Assembly (NCBI GenBank): GCA_963700045.1
Contig: CAVOWK010000032.1
Location: forward strand, 186,001-250,000
Source of the DNA: RPQJ01 sp963700045
GTDB taxonomy: Bacteria; Pseudomonadota; Gammaproteobacteria; Steroidobacterales; Steroidobacteraceae
Direction: 5' to 3'
Length of the DNA stretch: 64,000 bases
The notes below the pieces were generated by a model that did not search any database, was not told the origin of the DNA, and saw nothing but the letters and a program-made list of their open reading frames with translations. Positions 26,965 to 37,027 of the stretch are shown in pieces (position 1 is the stretch's first letter; every line of letters begins with the position of its first letter). The position numbers and the translations under genes were made by a program.

Positions 26965-27957
26965 ATGGACACCCTGATCCCGTTCTTTGCGGCCGACTTC
27001 CTGGGCACGCCCGCCTGGGTCTGGCTCACCTTCATCGGCATCGTCTTCGCATTGCTGGCCTTCGACCTGGGCGTTCTGCACAAGGACGATCACGAGATCG
27101 GCGTGCGCGAAAGCCTGCTGCTGTCCGCCGGCTACATCAGCGTCGCACTGATCTTCGGCGCCTGGGTCTGGTGGTACCTGGGCGCGCAGAGCGGCATGGA
27201 CTACTACACCGGCTTCATGATCGAGAAGTCGCTGTCGATGGACAACGTCTTCGTCATCGCGCTGATCTTCAGCTTCTTCGCGATCCCCCGGCAGTACCAG
27301 CACCGGGTGCTGTTCTGGGGCATCCTGGGCGTGATCGTGTTGCGCGCCATCATGATCGGTCTCGGTGCCACATTGGTCAGCCAGTTCAGCTGGATCCTTT
27401 ACCTGTTCGGCGCCTTCCTGATCTTCACGGGCATCAAGATGTGGATCATCGCCGACCACATGCCCGACATCGCCAACAACCCGCTGCTGAAGTTTCTGAA
27501 GCGACACATGCGGGTGACCGATGGGCTGCGTGGCAACGCCTTCTGGGTGCACGAGCCTGACCCAGCCAGCGGCAAGATGGTGCGCTTTGCCACGCCGCTG
27601 TTCCTGGCGCTGGTGCTGATCGAGTTCGTCGATCTGATCTTCGCGGTCGACTCAGTGCCGGCCATCTTCGCCATCACCACCGACCCGTTCATCGTCTATA
27701 CGAGCAACATCTTCGCCATCCTGGGGCTGCGTGCGCTGTACTTCGCGCTGGCGGCGATGATCCACCGCTTCAAGTACCTGAAGTACGCGCTGGCCCTGGT
27801 GCTGGTGTTCATCGGGTCGAAGATCTTCCTGGTCGGCATCACCGGCAAGATTCCGGCGGTGATCTCGCTGAGCGTGACCTTTGGCCTGATCGCCGGTGGC
27901 GTGCTGGTGTCGCTGTGGAAGACGCGCGGGCAGCCGGCTGTCGTTGAGCCCACATGA
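26965..27957 (+). CDS. TerC-family integral membrane protein (Alx-like)
   Basis: This 330-residue protein has about eight or nine membrane segments. The first TerC motif is EKSLSMDNVFVIALIFSFF near residues 87-105, and the second is EFVDLIFAVDSVPAIFAIT near 216-234, each with conserved acidic residues in the membrane. The family includes Alx and MeeF/MeeY-type proteins that export manganese or help metalate exported enzymes; tellurite resistance is the historical name. Family assignment is firm; the metal and physiological role are inferred. Confidence 0.93.
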   Translation: MDTLIPFFAADFLGTPAWVWLTFIGIVFALLAFDLGVLHKDDHEIGVRESLLLSAGYISVALIFGAWVWWYLGAQSGMDYYTGFMIEKSLSMDNVFVIALIFSFFAIPRQYQHRVLFWGILGVIVLRAIMIGLGATLVSQFSWILYLFGAFLIFTGIKMWIIADHMPDIANNPLLKFLKRHMRVTDGLRGNAFWVHEPDPASGKMVRFATPLFLALVLIEFVDLIFAVDSVPAIFAITTDPFIVYTSNIFAILGLRALYFALAAMIHRFKYLKYALALVLVFIGSKIFLVGITGKIPAVISLSVTFGLIAGGVLVSLWKTRGQPAVVEPT

Positions 27958-28019
27958 CGGCACCCATCGTGTTCCGCTTGGTGGTGTAGTAGGCCGACCT
28001 CAACACGGCGACGGAGGCG

Positions 28020-28934
28020 CTACGGCGCGCGCCCGGCCGCGCCCGCCTCGATCTCCTGGAGCAGCGGATGCACATGGCGGCCGGCCGGGCGGATCAGGTA
28101 CAGCAGCTCACTCAGCTCCGGCACTCGACCGACGCATTGCAGCCCGAACTGCGTGGCGACGTCGGACTCGATCACTGTCGGCACGCAGGCGATGCCGAAG
28201 CCGCGCTGTGCGAACACCTTTATCAGTGCGCTGTCGTCGCAGCGCGCCACGACGCGCGGCGTGACTCCGCGCTCGGCGAGCCAGGCATCTATCGCAATGC
28301 TGAGCGGCGATTCGGCGGACCTGGCGATCAAAGGTGCGCCATCGAGGCAGGCGGGGAAATCCCCGCTCAGCGCCATGCGTACGTGCGGCGCCGCGACGAG
28401 GCTCAGGCCTGACTTCAGCAGCAGCCGCCCGCGCATCGAGCGCGCCAGGTACGGCGGCATGGGCTGGTCCGCCAGCACCGCGTCGAGCTGGTGCGCAGCG
28501 AGCCGTCCGAGCAGCCCGGTGACAGTGCCTTCGACACAGTCGAGTTCGATGCGGTCGCAGTGGCGCTCGAGCAGTGGCGCCAGCAGGCGCGCGGTCAGCA
28601 GCTTCGGCACGCTGTCCGTGACCCCGAGGCGCAGCCCCAGGCGACGCGGTTCGGCGCGGCCGGCCATCACGCGGCCCAGTTCCGTGCCGAGGGCGAAGAT
28701 CGACTCCGCGTAGTCGCGTGCCACCTCGCCGTCGGCCGTCAGCACCAGGCGTCGGCCGGACCGCTCCAGCAGCGTCCGGCCGAGCGATTGCTCCAGCTCA
28801 CGTACCTGGGAACTCAACGTTTGCGGCGCAAGGTGCAGCCGACGCGCGGCCCCCGTGAGCGAGCCCTCGCGCGCGACTTCGTGAAAGTAGTGCAGGTGCT
28901 TCAGGTTGATGCGTCCCGGGGATCGTGCGTTCAT
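28020..28934 (-). CDS. LysR-family regulator, NhaR-like
   Basis: The 304-residue regulator has an N-terminal winged helix-turn-helix: LKHLHYFHEVAREGSLTGAA, then RRLHLAPQTLSSQVRELE at about residues 12-50. That pattern (HYF..VAREGS...LHL.PQT.S.Q...LE) is specific to the NhaR branch, which responds to sodium and pH in Escherichia coli. The effector domain spans about 95-300. It is divergent from the hibernation-factor gene with a 95-base gap, the usual arrangement for a LysR regulator and its target, though no operator could be proven. Confidence 0.88.
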   Translation of the reverse strand: MNARSPGRINLKHLHYFHEVAREGSLTGAARRLHLAPQTLSSQVRELEQSLGRTLLERSGRRLVLTADGEVARDYAESIFALGTELGRVMAGRAEPRRLGLRLGVTDSVPKLLTARLLAPLLERHCDRIELDCVEGTVTGLLGRLAAHQLDAVLADQPMPPYLARSMRGRLLLKSGLSLVAAPHVRMALSGDFPACLDGAPLIARSAESPLSIAIDAWLAERGVTPRVVARCDDSALIKVFAQRGFGIACVPTVIESDVATQFGLQCVGRVPELSELLYLIRPAGRHVHPLLQEIEAGAAGRAP

Positions 28935-29029
28935 CAGCTTTTCTCGATGTCTTGAGCATGGATTTTCTCATTTTCTCTGGTTCCGGTCGTGCGTACCATC
29001 GGTTCGCAACATCAGCAGGAGTAACCGTC
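28935..29029. promoter_or_regulatory. Divergent regulatory gap between LysR gene and HPF-like gene
   Basis: This short gap must carry both promoters. It contains the tandem ATTTTCTC-ATTTTCTC and the Shine-Dalgarno AGGAG of the right-hand gene. The tandem octamer overlaps the likely -35/-10 area and could be part of a regulator site; this is speculative. Confidence 0.35.
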
Positions 29030-29374
29030 ATGAAAGTCGACGTCCATGCCCGCCGCTTTACGCTCACCGAGTCGCTGCGCCATGCGGTCCATCGCGAGAT
29101 CGCGCAACTGGCGCAGGCGCTCGGCGCCGGCATCACCCGGGTGTCCGTACGCCTGTTCGACGTGAACGGCCTGCGTGGGGGCCCGGACAAGGGCTGCCTG
29201 GTGCACGCTCAGTTCACCGACGGCACCTCTATCGTCGGCAGCGACGTGGACGCCGACCTGTACCGCTCGGTACCGGCCGCGTTCGAGAAGGTGCTGCGCA
29301 GCAGGCGCATGAACCGCGCGCGCCGCCACACGCTTCGACGGTACGACCCGCGGACGCAGCTGGACCCCGCCTGA
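29030..29374 (+). CDS. HPF/RaiA-like ribosome-associated protein
   Basis: The 114-residue protein begins MKVDVHARRFTLTESLRHAV and fits the S30AE fold, with ITRVSVRLFDVNG and CLVHAQFTDG as beta strands and an arginine-rich C-terminus (RRMNRARRHTLRRYD). Such proteins bind the 30S decoding centre and hibernate ribosomes during stress. The start at ATG 29030 has AGGAG 8 bases upstream; an open run back to 28925 is not coding. It lies upstream of a cardiolipin synthase gene and divergent from the LysR gene. It lacks the long dimerisation domain of long HPF. Confidence 0.83.
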   Translation: MKVDVHARRFTLTESLRHAVHREIAQLAQALGAGITRVSVRLFDVNGLRGGPDKGCLVHAQFTDGTSIVGSDVDADLYRSVPAAFEKVLRSRRMNRARRHTLRRYDPRTQLDPA

Positions 29375-29426
29375 GGGGCGCAGCCCGCGCTGGCGCGCCA
29401 CGGCCGATGGCAGGCAGCATCGGCCG

Positions 29427-30584
29427 ATGACCGACTCGGAACACCGCGCCCATGATCCCGCGACGGCGGAACCTGCGCCGGAACTGCTCGTGGGCGGCAG
29501 CGCCGCCTACGCCTGCATGTGGCGCCTGGTGCGGCGGGCACGGACCACGGTCGAGCTCGAGACGTACATCTACGAGGCGGGTGCGGTCGGTGACCGGTTC
29601 CTGGCTGAACTGACCAACGCGGCGCGACGCGGGGTCTGCGTGCGGGTGCTGGTGGACGCGTACGGTTCGGACACGCTGCGTCAGGACTATTTCGCGCCGC
29701 TGATCGCCGCCGGCGGTGAACTGCGCTGGTTCAACCCGAAGCGACTTCTGCGCCTCAGCTTCCGCAACCACCGCAAGCTGCTGCGTGCAGACGGTGAGGC
29801 CGTGGTCGGCGGGCTCAACATTGCTGACGAGTACGACGGCGACGGCCTCGAGGCCGGCTGGCGCGACTTCGCCGTACGCGTCGACGGGCCCGTGGTGGAC
29901 GCGCTCGCCGAGAGCTTCGCCCGAATGTGGGACCTGTCCGTGTTCGGTCGACGCGAGTTCCGCCTTTTCTGGCGCAGTGCCCCGCTGCTTGCCGCTGGCG
30001 CACACGGGCAGCCTGAGTTACTACTCTCCGGGCCGGGCTGCCCGACGGCCGAGCTGCGTCGGCGGCTGCTGTTCGACATCCGTGCCGCGCGCCGGATGCA
30101 GGCCTGGGCCGCGTACTTCCTGCCGTCGCGGCGCATCGGCGCCGCAATCCGGGATGCCGCGCGCCGTGGCGAGGCTGACATCATGCTGGGCGAACGCAGC
30201 GACGTGCCGGTCTCGCGCTGGGCCAGCGAGCGGCTGTTTACGCGCTTCCTGCGGGCAGGACTGAGGATTCACCGTTACCGGCCGCAGATTGTCCATGGGA
30301 AGGCGATGTTGCTCGACGACGTCGTGTACGTGGGCTCGAGCAACCTCGACGTGCGCAGCCTGCTGATCAACTACGAACTGCTGCTGCGGTTGCCGTCCGC
30401 TGCGCTCGCGGCCCGCCTGCGTGCCGAATTCGAGACCGACCGCCAGCATGCCGACACGCTGGACCCGGTGCGTTGGCGGCATGGACGTCGCTGGTGGCAG
30501 TCGCTGCGATCGTATCTTGCGTACCAGCTGCTGGCGCGTCTTGACCCCTACCTCGCGACACGTAGCCTGAGGTCGCTGCGCTGA
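29427..30584 (+). CDS. Phospholipase D-family cardiolipin synthase
   Basis: The 385-residue protein has two HKD motifs: H115-x-K117-(x)4-D122 in FRNHRKLLRAD, followed by GGLNIADEY, and H290-x-K292-(x)4-D297 in IVHGKAMLLDD, followed by VGSSNLDVRS. This is the ClsB type without N-terminal membrane segments. It makes cardiolipin from phosphatidylglycerol or uses phosphatidylethanolamine, according to branch. It begins 52 bases after the HPF-like gene, so they may be co-transcribed. Confidence 0.92.
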   Translation: MTDSEHRAHDPATAEPAPELLVGGSAAYACMWRLVRRARTTVELETYIYEAGAVGDRFLAELTNAARRGVCVRVLVDAYGSDTLRQDYFAPLIAAGGELRWFNPKRLLRLSFRNHRKLLRADGEAVVGGLNIADEYDGDGLEAGWRDFAVRVDGPVVDALAESFARMWDLSVFGRREFRLFWRSAPLLAAGAHGQPELLLSGPGCPTAELRRRLLFDIRAARRMQAWAAYFLPSRRIGAAIRDAARRGEADIMLGERSDVPVSRWASERLFTRFLRAGLRIHRYRPQIVHGKAMLLDDVVYVGSSNLDVRSLLINYELLLRLPSAALAARLRAEFETDRQHADTLDPVRWRHGRRWWQSLRSYLAYQLLARLDPYLATRSLRSLR

Positions 30585-30904
30585 CGCTCAAGGCCGGTTC
30601 ATTAGCCCGATTCCCGCGACGCGCAGCGTGGCGCACGGTCGATGGTCCGCTTCTGGCCGAGACTGCGTGAAAACTCGGGGCTCAATTTGCGTACTTTCGA
30701 TTCTGCGAAATACAACGATCAAAGCCGCTCAGAACTGAATCTACCGGCTTGAAAAGTGCAGCACAAAACCGCTGTGGGTGACGCATCCGGGTTTTCACAC
30801 AACCTCGGCCGGTCTTTCGCCTTCACGAACGTCCGCTTCACCGCCATGTATCCCGACGTGCCAACAGGACTCGGTGACAGAGCCCGCCCCGACCCTTTCC
30901 TGCC
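30585..30904. other. Gene-free gap between cls and lysS
   Basis: No gene is supported here. The main content is the inverted-repeat element at 30655-30810. The stretch from 30811 to 30904 lies after lysS's 3' end and shows no clear terminator. cls and lysS converge on this gap. Confidence 0.5.
30655..30810. mobile_element. 156-bp inverted-repeat element, probable IS remnant or MITE
   Basis: The left end is GGCCGAGACTGCGTGAAAAC plus two bases (30655-30676). The right end, read on the other strand, is GGCCGAGGTTGTGTGAAAAC plus two bases (30810-30789). The ends match at 18 of 22 positions. The interior is visibly A/T richer than the genome average. On the minus strand a 26-codon open stretch ends in TGA at 30684-30682, five bases inside the left end, a position where a transposase stop would lie. 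This suggests the 3' scrap of an insertion sequence or a non-autonomous derivative. No target duplication was recognised. Confidence 0.5.
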
Positions 30905-32416
<1,512 letters not shown>

Positions 32417-32433
32417 TCGTGCCCTCTCTTGCG

Positions 32434-32547
32434 AGGGGATAGGGGTCAGGGGATAGGGGTTAGTCGGAAACGTGTACCCGCGCGATGCAGGTTTCTGGCG
32501 CTGCAGGCGCTTCCGACTAACCCCTATCCCCTAACCCCTAACCCCTC
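32434..32547. repeat. Long G-rich inverted repeat between prfB and lysS
   Basis: Left arm 32448-32469 and right arm 32511-32532 are perfect 22-base inverted copies that begin AGGGGATAGGGGTTAG and end CGGAA. They are separated by 41 bases. Outside the perfect core both arms continue as heptad-like GGGGATA/GGGGTTA units, making imperfect arms of about 36 bases. One arm ends 3 bases from the prfB stop. It could form a hairpin or G-rich structure in the prfB-lysS mRNA. Its arm recurs at 23865-23886. Confidence 0.8.
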
Positions 32548-32550
32548 CTT

Positions 32551-33646
32551 CTACAGTCCCTGCTTCAGGCTTTCTTCCAGGAACGGATTCAGGTCGCCAT
32601 CGAGCACGGCCGTCGTGTTGCCGATCTCGACGCCGGTGCGGAGATCCTTGATGCGCGACTGGTCAAGCACGTAGGAACGGATCTGGTTGCCCCAGCTCAC
32701 GTCCGACTTCGAGTCCTCGAGCACCTTCGCCGCGGCGTTGCGCTTGTTGACCTCGAGCTCGTACAGCTTCGCCTTCAGCATCTTCATCGCCGTCGAACGG
32801 TTCTTGTGCTGGCTGCGCTCGCTCTGGCACGCCACCACGATGCCCGACGGCATGTGCCGGATGCGCACCGCCGATTCGGTCTTGTTCACGTGCTGGCCGC
32901 CCGCGCCGCTCGAGCGGTAGACGTCGGTCTCGAGATCGGCCGGGTTGATGTCGATGGCGATGTCGTCGTCGATCTCCGGCGAGATGAACACCGACGCGAA
33001 CGACGTGTGGCGCCGTGCGTTCGAGTCGAACGGGCTCTTGCGCACGAGGCGATGCACGCCCGTTTCGGTGCGCAACCAGCCGTAGGCATACTCGCCTTCG
33101 AACTTGATCGTCGCGCTCTTGATGCCGGCGACTTCACCGCCGTTGGCGTCGACGACCTCGGTCTTGAAGCCGTTCTTGTCGCCCCAGCGCAGGTACATGC
33201 GCATCAGCATGTTGGCCCAGTCCTGGGCCTCGGTGCCGCCGGCGCCCGCCTGGATGTCCAGGAACGCGTTGTGCGAGTCCATCTCGCCCGGGAACATGCG
33301 CTTGAACTCGAGCTTTGCGAGCTGCGCGTCGATTCCACCAAGGTCCTGCTCGACCGAGCGGACCATGCCCTCGTCGGCGTCGGCTTCGGCCATGTCGAGC
33401 AATTCCGCAGCCTCGTCGAGGCCGCCGGTCATCTTGTCGAGCGTGGCAACCACGCCGTCCAGCTTGCCGCGTTCGCGACCGAGTTCCTGGGCCCGCTCGG
33501 GGTTCTGCCAGACGGCCGGGTCTTCGAGTTCCCGCAGGACTTCCGTGAGTCGCTCAGCCTTGCCGGCATAGTCAAAGGTACCCCCTGAGCGCATCGGTGC
33601 GCTGCTTGAGTTCTTCGATCTGGCGGCGTATCGGGTTGATTTCCAT
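32551..33646 (-). CDS. prfB: Peptide chain release factor 2, with programmed frameshift
   Basis: RF2 releases peptides at UAA and UGA. Translation starts at ATG 33646 with MEINPIRRQIEELKQRTDAL and reaches an in-frame TGA at 33574-33572 after 24 codons. A +1 shift there continues as DYAGKAERL to the stop at 32551, giving 364 residues, the normal RF2 length. The GGQ motif is in SGAGGQHVNKTE, and the stop-recognition SPF motif is in KSPFDSNARR. The shift is the known RF2 autoregulation, not damage. Confidence 0.96.
33571..33586 (-). promoter_or_regulatory. prfB +1 programmed frameshift site
   Basis: On the coding strand the site reads AGGGGGTACCTTTGAC: a Shine-Dalgarno-like AGGGGG, a 3-base spacer, the slippery CTT and the TGA stop followed by C. 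It matches the classical Escherichia coli element except for TAC instead of TAT. Confidence 0.95.
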
Positions 33647-33830
33647 GCGAAAACTGTCACGAGTGAGGGGGACGGCAGGAACCGCGAATTCTAGCATTTC
33701 CGGCTGCAACCTCGCTGTGGGTCGCTCGGGCCATCCCTGCAGTTGCCGTGGGAGGCCCATGAGGTGAGCACCTGATCCCCGTGCTTCTTTGCCGCCTCCG
33801 CGGGCGAGGGTTGCGTCGAGGTTCCTGCGC
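33647..33830. other. recJ-prfB intergenic region
   Basis: On the minus strand TAGAAT at about 33693-33698 is a possible -10 box for prfB, without a clear -35. Nothing else was recognised in these 184 bases. Confidence 0.3.
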
Positions 33831-35570
33831 TCAGAGCTTCTCGACCCACTCCGTCACGAGCTGCAGTTTGCGTGTTCCTGTGTATTCGTCGACGCTCGTG
33901 CGGTACACCGCCTGCACGCGGTCGTGCGCCCGGATTTCCGGCGCATCGGCGCCGTCGAGGTGCCTGAAGGCAATTGCATCGACGACTTCGCCGGAAGCCG
34001 CCCGCAGCCTCAGTTTGAGATGGCGGTTGCCGACCACCCGCGTGTCGGACACGCCGAAGACCCCGTCGAACATCGGTTCCGGGAATCCCGATCCCCAGGG
34101 CCCCCCTTCGCGCAGAGCTGCAGCGGTGTCGACGCTGAACTCGCCGGCCAGCAATTCGCCGTCGGTGTGCAGGTGCCCGGCGAGCGTGTCCTCGTCGATC
34201 CAGCGTTCGACTTCGTGCGCGAACTCGGCCTCGAAGACCGGCAGGCTTGCTTCGCGCAGCGTGAGTCCGGCCGCCATCGCGTGGCCGCCGAATTTGTCGA
34301 CGAGTCCGGGCGTGCGCGTGGCGATCGCATCGAGCACGTCGCGCACGTGAACCCCGGGCACCGATCGCGCCGAGCCCTTGACCCAGCCCGCCTCCGACCG
34401 CGCGAACGCGATCACGGGCCGATGCAGCCGCTCCTTCACGCGAGAGGCCACGAGCCCGATCACGCCCTGGTGCCAGCCCGCGTCGTAAACGCAGACACCG
34501 GCCGGCACGTGCCCCTTGAGCGACGCAATGCGCGCGTCGATCAGCGACAAGGCCTCGAGCTGCATCTTCGCCTCGAGTTCCTTGCGGTCGGAGTTGAGCC
34601 GGGCCAGGTCCAGCGCCAGGGCGCGCGCTTGCGCCGGATCGTCGGCCAGCAGGCAGCGAATGCCACGCGTCATGTCGTCGAGGCGACCGGCTGCATTGAG
34701 ACGCGGACCCGCCTGGAAACCGAGGTCCTGCCCCGTCACACCGGCAAGCGTCCGGCCCGATGCCTCGAGCAGTTCCCGCAGTCCGGCGACGCAGTGGCCA
34801 CGGCGGATGCGCTGCAGTCCCTGCGCGACCAGCACGCGATTGTTGAGATCGAGCGTGACGACGTCGGCCACCGTGCCGAGCGCGACGAGGTCGAGCAGGC
34901 GCGCCGGGTTCGTGTCGACACCCGCCGGCAGCGCATCACGCTTGCGCAGTTCGTGGGTCAGCGCGGCCATCACGTAGAACGCCACGCCCACGCCCGCCAG
35001 CGACTTCGAGGCGAAGCGGTTGCCGGGAACGTTGGGGTTCACGATGCAGGCAGCGGCCGGCAGCTCCCGCCCTGGCAGGTGATGGTCGGTCACGAGCACG
35101 TCGATGCCATGACGTCGCGCCTCTTCGACCCCGTCGAGCGACGAAATGCCGTTGTCGACGGTCACGATCAGCCCGGGTCTGCGCTCGGTCGCGACCTGCA
35201 CGATTTCCGGCGTCAGACCGTAACCGAACCGGAAGCGATCAGGCACGAGGAAATCCGGCTGCTCGAAGCCGAGCGCCGTCAGTTGCCGCATCATCAGCGC
35301 GGTGCTCGTCGCACCGTCCGCGTCGAAATCGCCAACGACCAGTACTCGACTGCCGGTGCGAAGAGCCGAGGCCAGCAAGTCGGCCGCACTCTCCGCACCG
35401 TCGAGCGTGCTGACCGGCAGCAGCTGGTCGAGACGCAGCGCGAGGTCGTCGGCGCCGGAGAGCGGCCGGGCTCCATACACCCGACGCAGGACGGGATGCA
35501 GCGACGCCGGCAGGGCCGCCTGCAACTCGGCGCTGGAGCTGCGCCGCAGAATTCGGCGCATCGCCGTCAT
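33831..35570 (-). CDS. recJ: Single-stranded-DNA exonuclease RecJ
   Basis: RecJ degrades single-stranded DNA 5' to 3' in recombination and mismatch repair. The DHH phosphoesterase motifs are VVGDFDADGATSTALM and VTDHHLPG, followed by NPN and the DHHA1 domain with GGHAMAAGLTL. The protein is 579 residues from ATG 35570, which overlaps the rpfE stop as ATGA; ATG 35579 is 3 codons further up. It matches the usual family length. Confidence 0.95.
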   Translation of the reverse strand: MTAMRRILRRSSSAELQAALPASLHPVLRRVYGARPLSGADDLALRLDQLLPVSTLDGAESAADLLASALRTGSRVLVVGDFDADGATSTALMMRQLTALGFEQPDFLVPDRFRFGYGLTPEIVQVATERRPGLIVTVDNGISSLDGVEEARRHGIDVLVTDHHLPGRELPAAACIVNPNVPGNRFASKSLAGVGVAFYVMAALTHELRKRDALPAGVDTNPARLLDLVALGTVADVVTLDLNNRVLVAQGLQRIRRGHCVAGLRELLEASGRTLAGVTGQDLGFQAGPRLNAAGRLDDMTRGIRCLLADDPAQARALALDLARLNSDRKELEAKMQLEALSLIDARIASLKGHVPAGVCVYDAGWHQGVIGLVASRVKERLHRPVIAFARSEAGWVKGSARSVPGVHVRDVLDAIATRTPGLVDKFGGHAMAAGLTLREASLPVFEAEFAHEVERWIDEDTLAGHLHTDGELLAGEFSVDTAAALREGGPWGSGFPEPMFDGVFGVSDTRVVGNRHLKLRLRAASGEVVDAIAFRHLDGADAPEIRAHDRVQAVYRTSVDEYTGTRKLQLVTEWVEKL

Positions 35571-36571
35571 GTGAGCCACTGCGAGACGGCGACCGGCCGG
35601 CGCCAGAATCGTAACCGGGCGGGCCAGTCGATCTGCAGCGTCGTGCTGCCGACCAGCAGGGCGAGGCTCTGCATCCTGCCAGCGCGCACGTTCGATGCCA
35701 GCATCGACAGCAAACCGGCGTCGACGGACGCCAATGACTCCTCGACCCGCTGGGCGGGCGGCTGCGACAGCGCGATCAACGTGTCACCGCGCAGCGTATC
35801 GCTCCCGGCGACGGTGAGGTCGCCTGCGTCGCTGCCAAGCTTGTACCCGAGCGCACGCAGCCAGTGGTCATCGCCATGCAGGCGCCACTGACCGATGCCG
35901 GCGCTCGGCCCGTCCGTCACTTCGTCGCCGAAACCCCAGAGCCACCAGCCGTTCACCGGCAGCAGACGGGCCCGCTCGCGGCGCTGGTTGACTGGATGCT
36001 CGTGCAACAGCATCTGGATCTCGTTCATCAGGCTGCGGACGCGCGCGCCGTCGCGGCCCGCGGGCATGAAGTCGTGCACGTTGTGACCCACGACGGCGTC
36101 CGGTGGCTGAGTCGAGCAGTTGATGGGGCGGGTAAAGCGCAGCAGCCATGCGCCCTGGACGAATGCCGCGACGGTCAGATCGTCGGTCGCGAAATGCGAA
36201 CCCACGAGTTCGCCGAGGGCCCGGGCGTCCTCCTCGGTGAGTGCCGCCTGGGCAAGTGGCGCGAGCCGCAGGTGATCGAGGCCCGCCACCAGGTGCACCG
36301 GCTGCGCGACACACCAGGAGCCCGGGCCAGGCGCAGTCAAATCGTTTGCCAGCGCGAGCGCCGGCCCGGCGGGCCACTGCGACAGGAAATCCGCCCCGCC
36401 AACGGGTTCGAGCAACCACTCGCGCCAGCCACGGGACTCGCCGGACAGCAGTCTCCCGCGTCCGCCGAGCCAGCGCAGTGCATGCATGGCCGGCAGCGTG
36501 TCGCTGGCCGACGTCTCGGCCAGCGCCGCCTGCAACCAGGGCAGCGCAACCCGCACGCGCGCAGTCGCCAT
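35567..36571 (-). CDS. rpfE: RpfE-type regulatory protein
   Basis: This 334-residue protein is recognised mainly by position and composition: in Xanthomonas, rpfE lies next to recJ and prfB in the rpf (regulation of pathogenicity factors) region. The sequence has features of that family (LPVNGWWLWGFG near residues 205-216, FMPAGRDGARVRSLMNEIQM, and LPAMHALRWLGGRG near the N-terminus). It is cytoplasmic with no membrane segment. Some relatives are annotated as phosphoglycerate-mutase-like, but no catalytic motif is evident. The biochemical role is unknown. No rpfF/rpfC/rpfG genes are seen in the window. Confidence 0.75.
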   Translation of the reverse strand: MATARVRVALPWLQAALAETSASDTLPAMHALRWLGGRGRLLSGESRGWREWLLEPVGGADFLSQWPAGPALALANDLTAPGPGSWCVAQPVHLVAGLDHLRLAPLAQAALTEEDARALGELVGSHFATDDLTVAAFVQGAWLLRFTRPINCSTQPPDAVVGHNVHDFMPAGRDGARVRSLMNEIQMLLHEHPVNQRRERARLLPVNGWWLWGFGDEVTDGPSAGIGQWRLHGDDHWLRALGYKLGSDAGDLTVAGSDTLRGDTLIALSQPPAQRVEESLASVDAGLLSMLASNVRAGRMQSLALLVGSTTLQIDWPARLRFWRRPVAVSQWLT

Positions 36572-36640
36572 CAGGCAACGCCTCCCGTCGGCAACGGGTG
36601 CTGCCGTGAACTCGCGCGACGCATGCAGTATCGTAAGGCC

Positions 36641-37009
36641 ATGAAGCTCCAGCTTGAAAACCCGGCCGGCACGAACCTGGTGCGCAGTTACGGCCCGGGA
36701 CAGTTACGCATCGGCGAACGCACGCATTCGACCAGCCTGATCGTCACGGCGACTGCGATCATCGCGCCCTGGCGGCCCGCGACGGCACAGGAACTGACGG
36801 CGGCCGACCTCGAGCCTCTGCTCGGCCTGGCGCCCGAGGTCGTGCTGCTGGGCACCGGCGCGCGGCAGCAGTTTCCCGACCTTCAGGTCCTGCGCATCCT
36901 GCACGAACAGCGGATCGGCGTGGAAGTGATGGACACTGCCGCCGCCTGTCGCACGTACAACGTGCTGGTCACCGAACGCAGGAGCGTCGCAGCCGCACTG
37001 ATCGTCTGA
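36641..37009 (+). CDS. Mth938/DUF498-domain protein
   Basis: This 122-residue protein belongs to the Mth938 fold, related to mitochondrial NDUFAF3, a complex I assembly factor. The typical segments are IRSYGPGQLRIG-like (here VRSYGPGQLRIGERTH), PEVVLLGTGARQQFP and IGVEVMDTAAACRTYNVLV. It is divergent from rpfE. The exact function in bacteria is unknown. The ATG at 36641 gives the family N-terminus; only a weak AAGG precedes it. Confidence 0.88.
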   Translation: MKLQLENPAGTNLVRSYGPGQLRIGERTHSTSLIVTATAIIAPWRPATAQELTAADLEPLLGLAPEVVLLGTGARQQFPDLQVLRILHEQRIGVEVMDTAAACRTYNVLVTERRSVAAALIV

Positions 37010-37027
37010 GCTGGCCGCACGGACTGC

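Noticed and set aside
32551..33646. prfB as a broken gene
   Set aside because: The early TGA lies in the classical AGGGGG...CTTTGAC context, so it is the programmed RF2 frameshift.
33789..35891. A 700-codon open frame on the plus strand across recJ
   Set aside because: It is antisense to recJ, with biased composition, no start signal and no recognisable domain.
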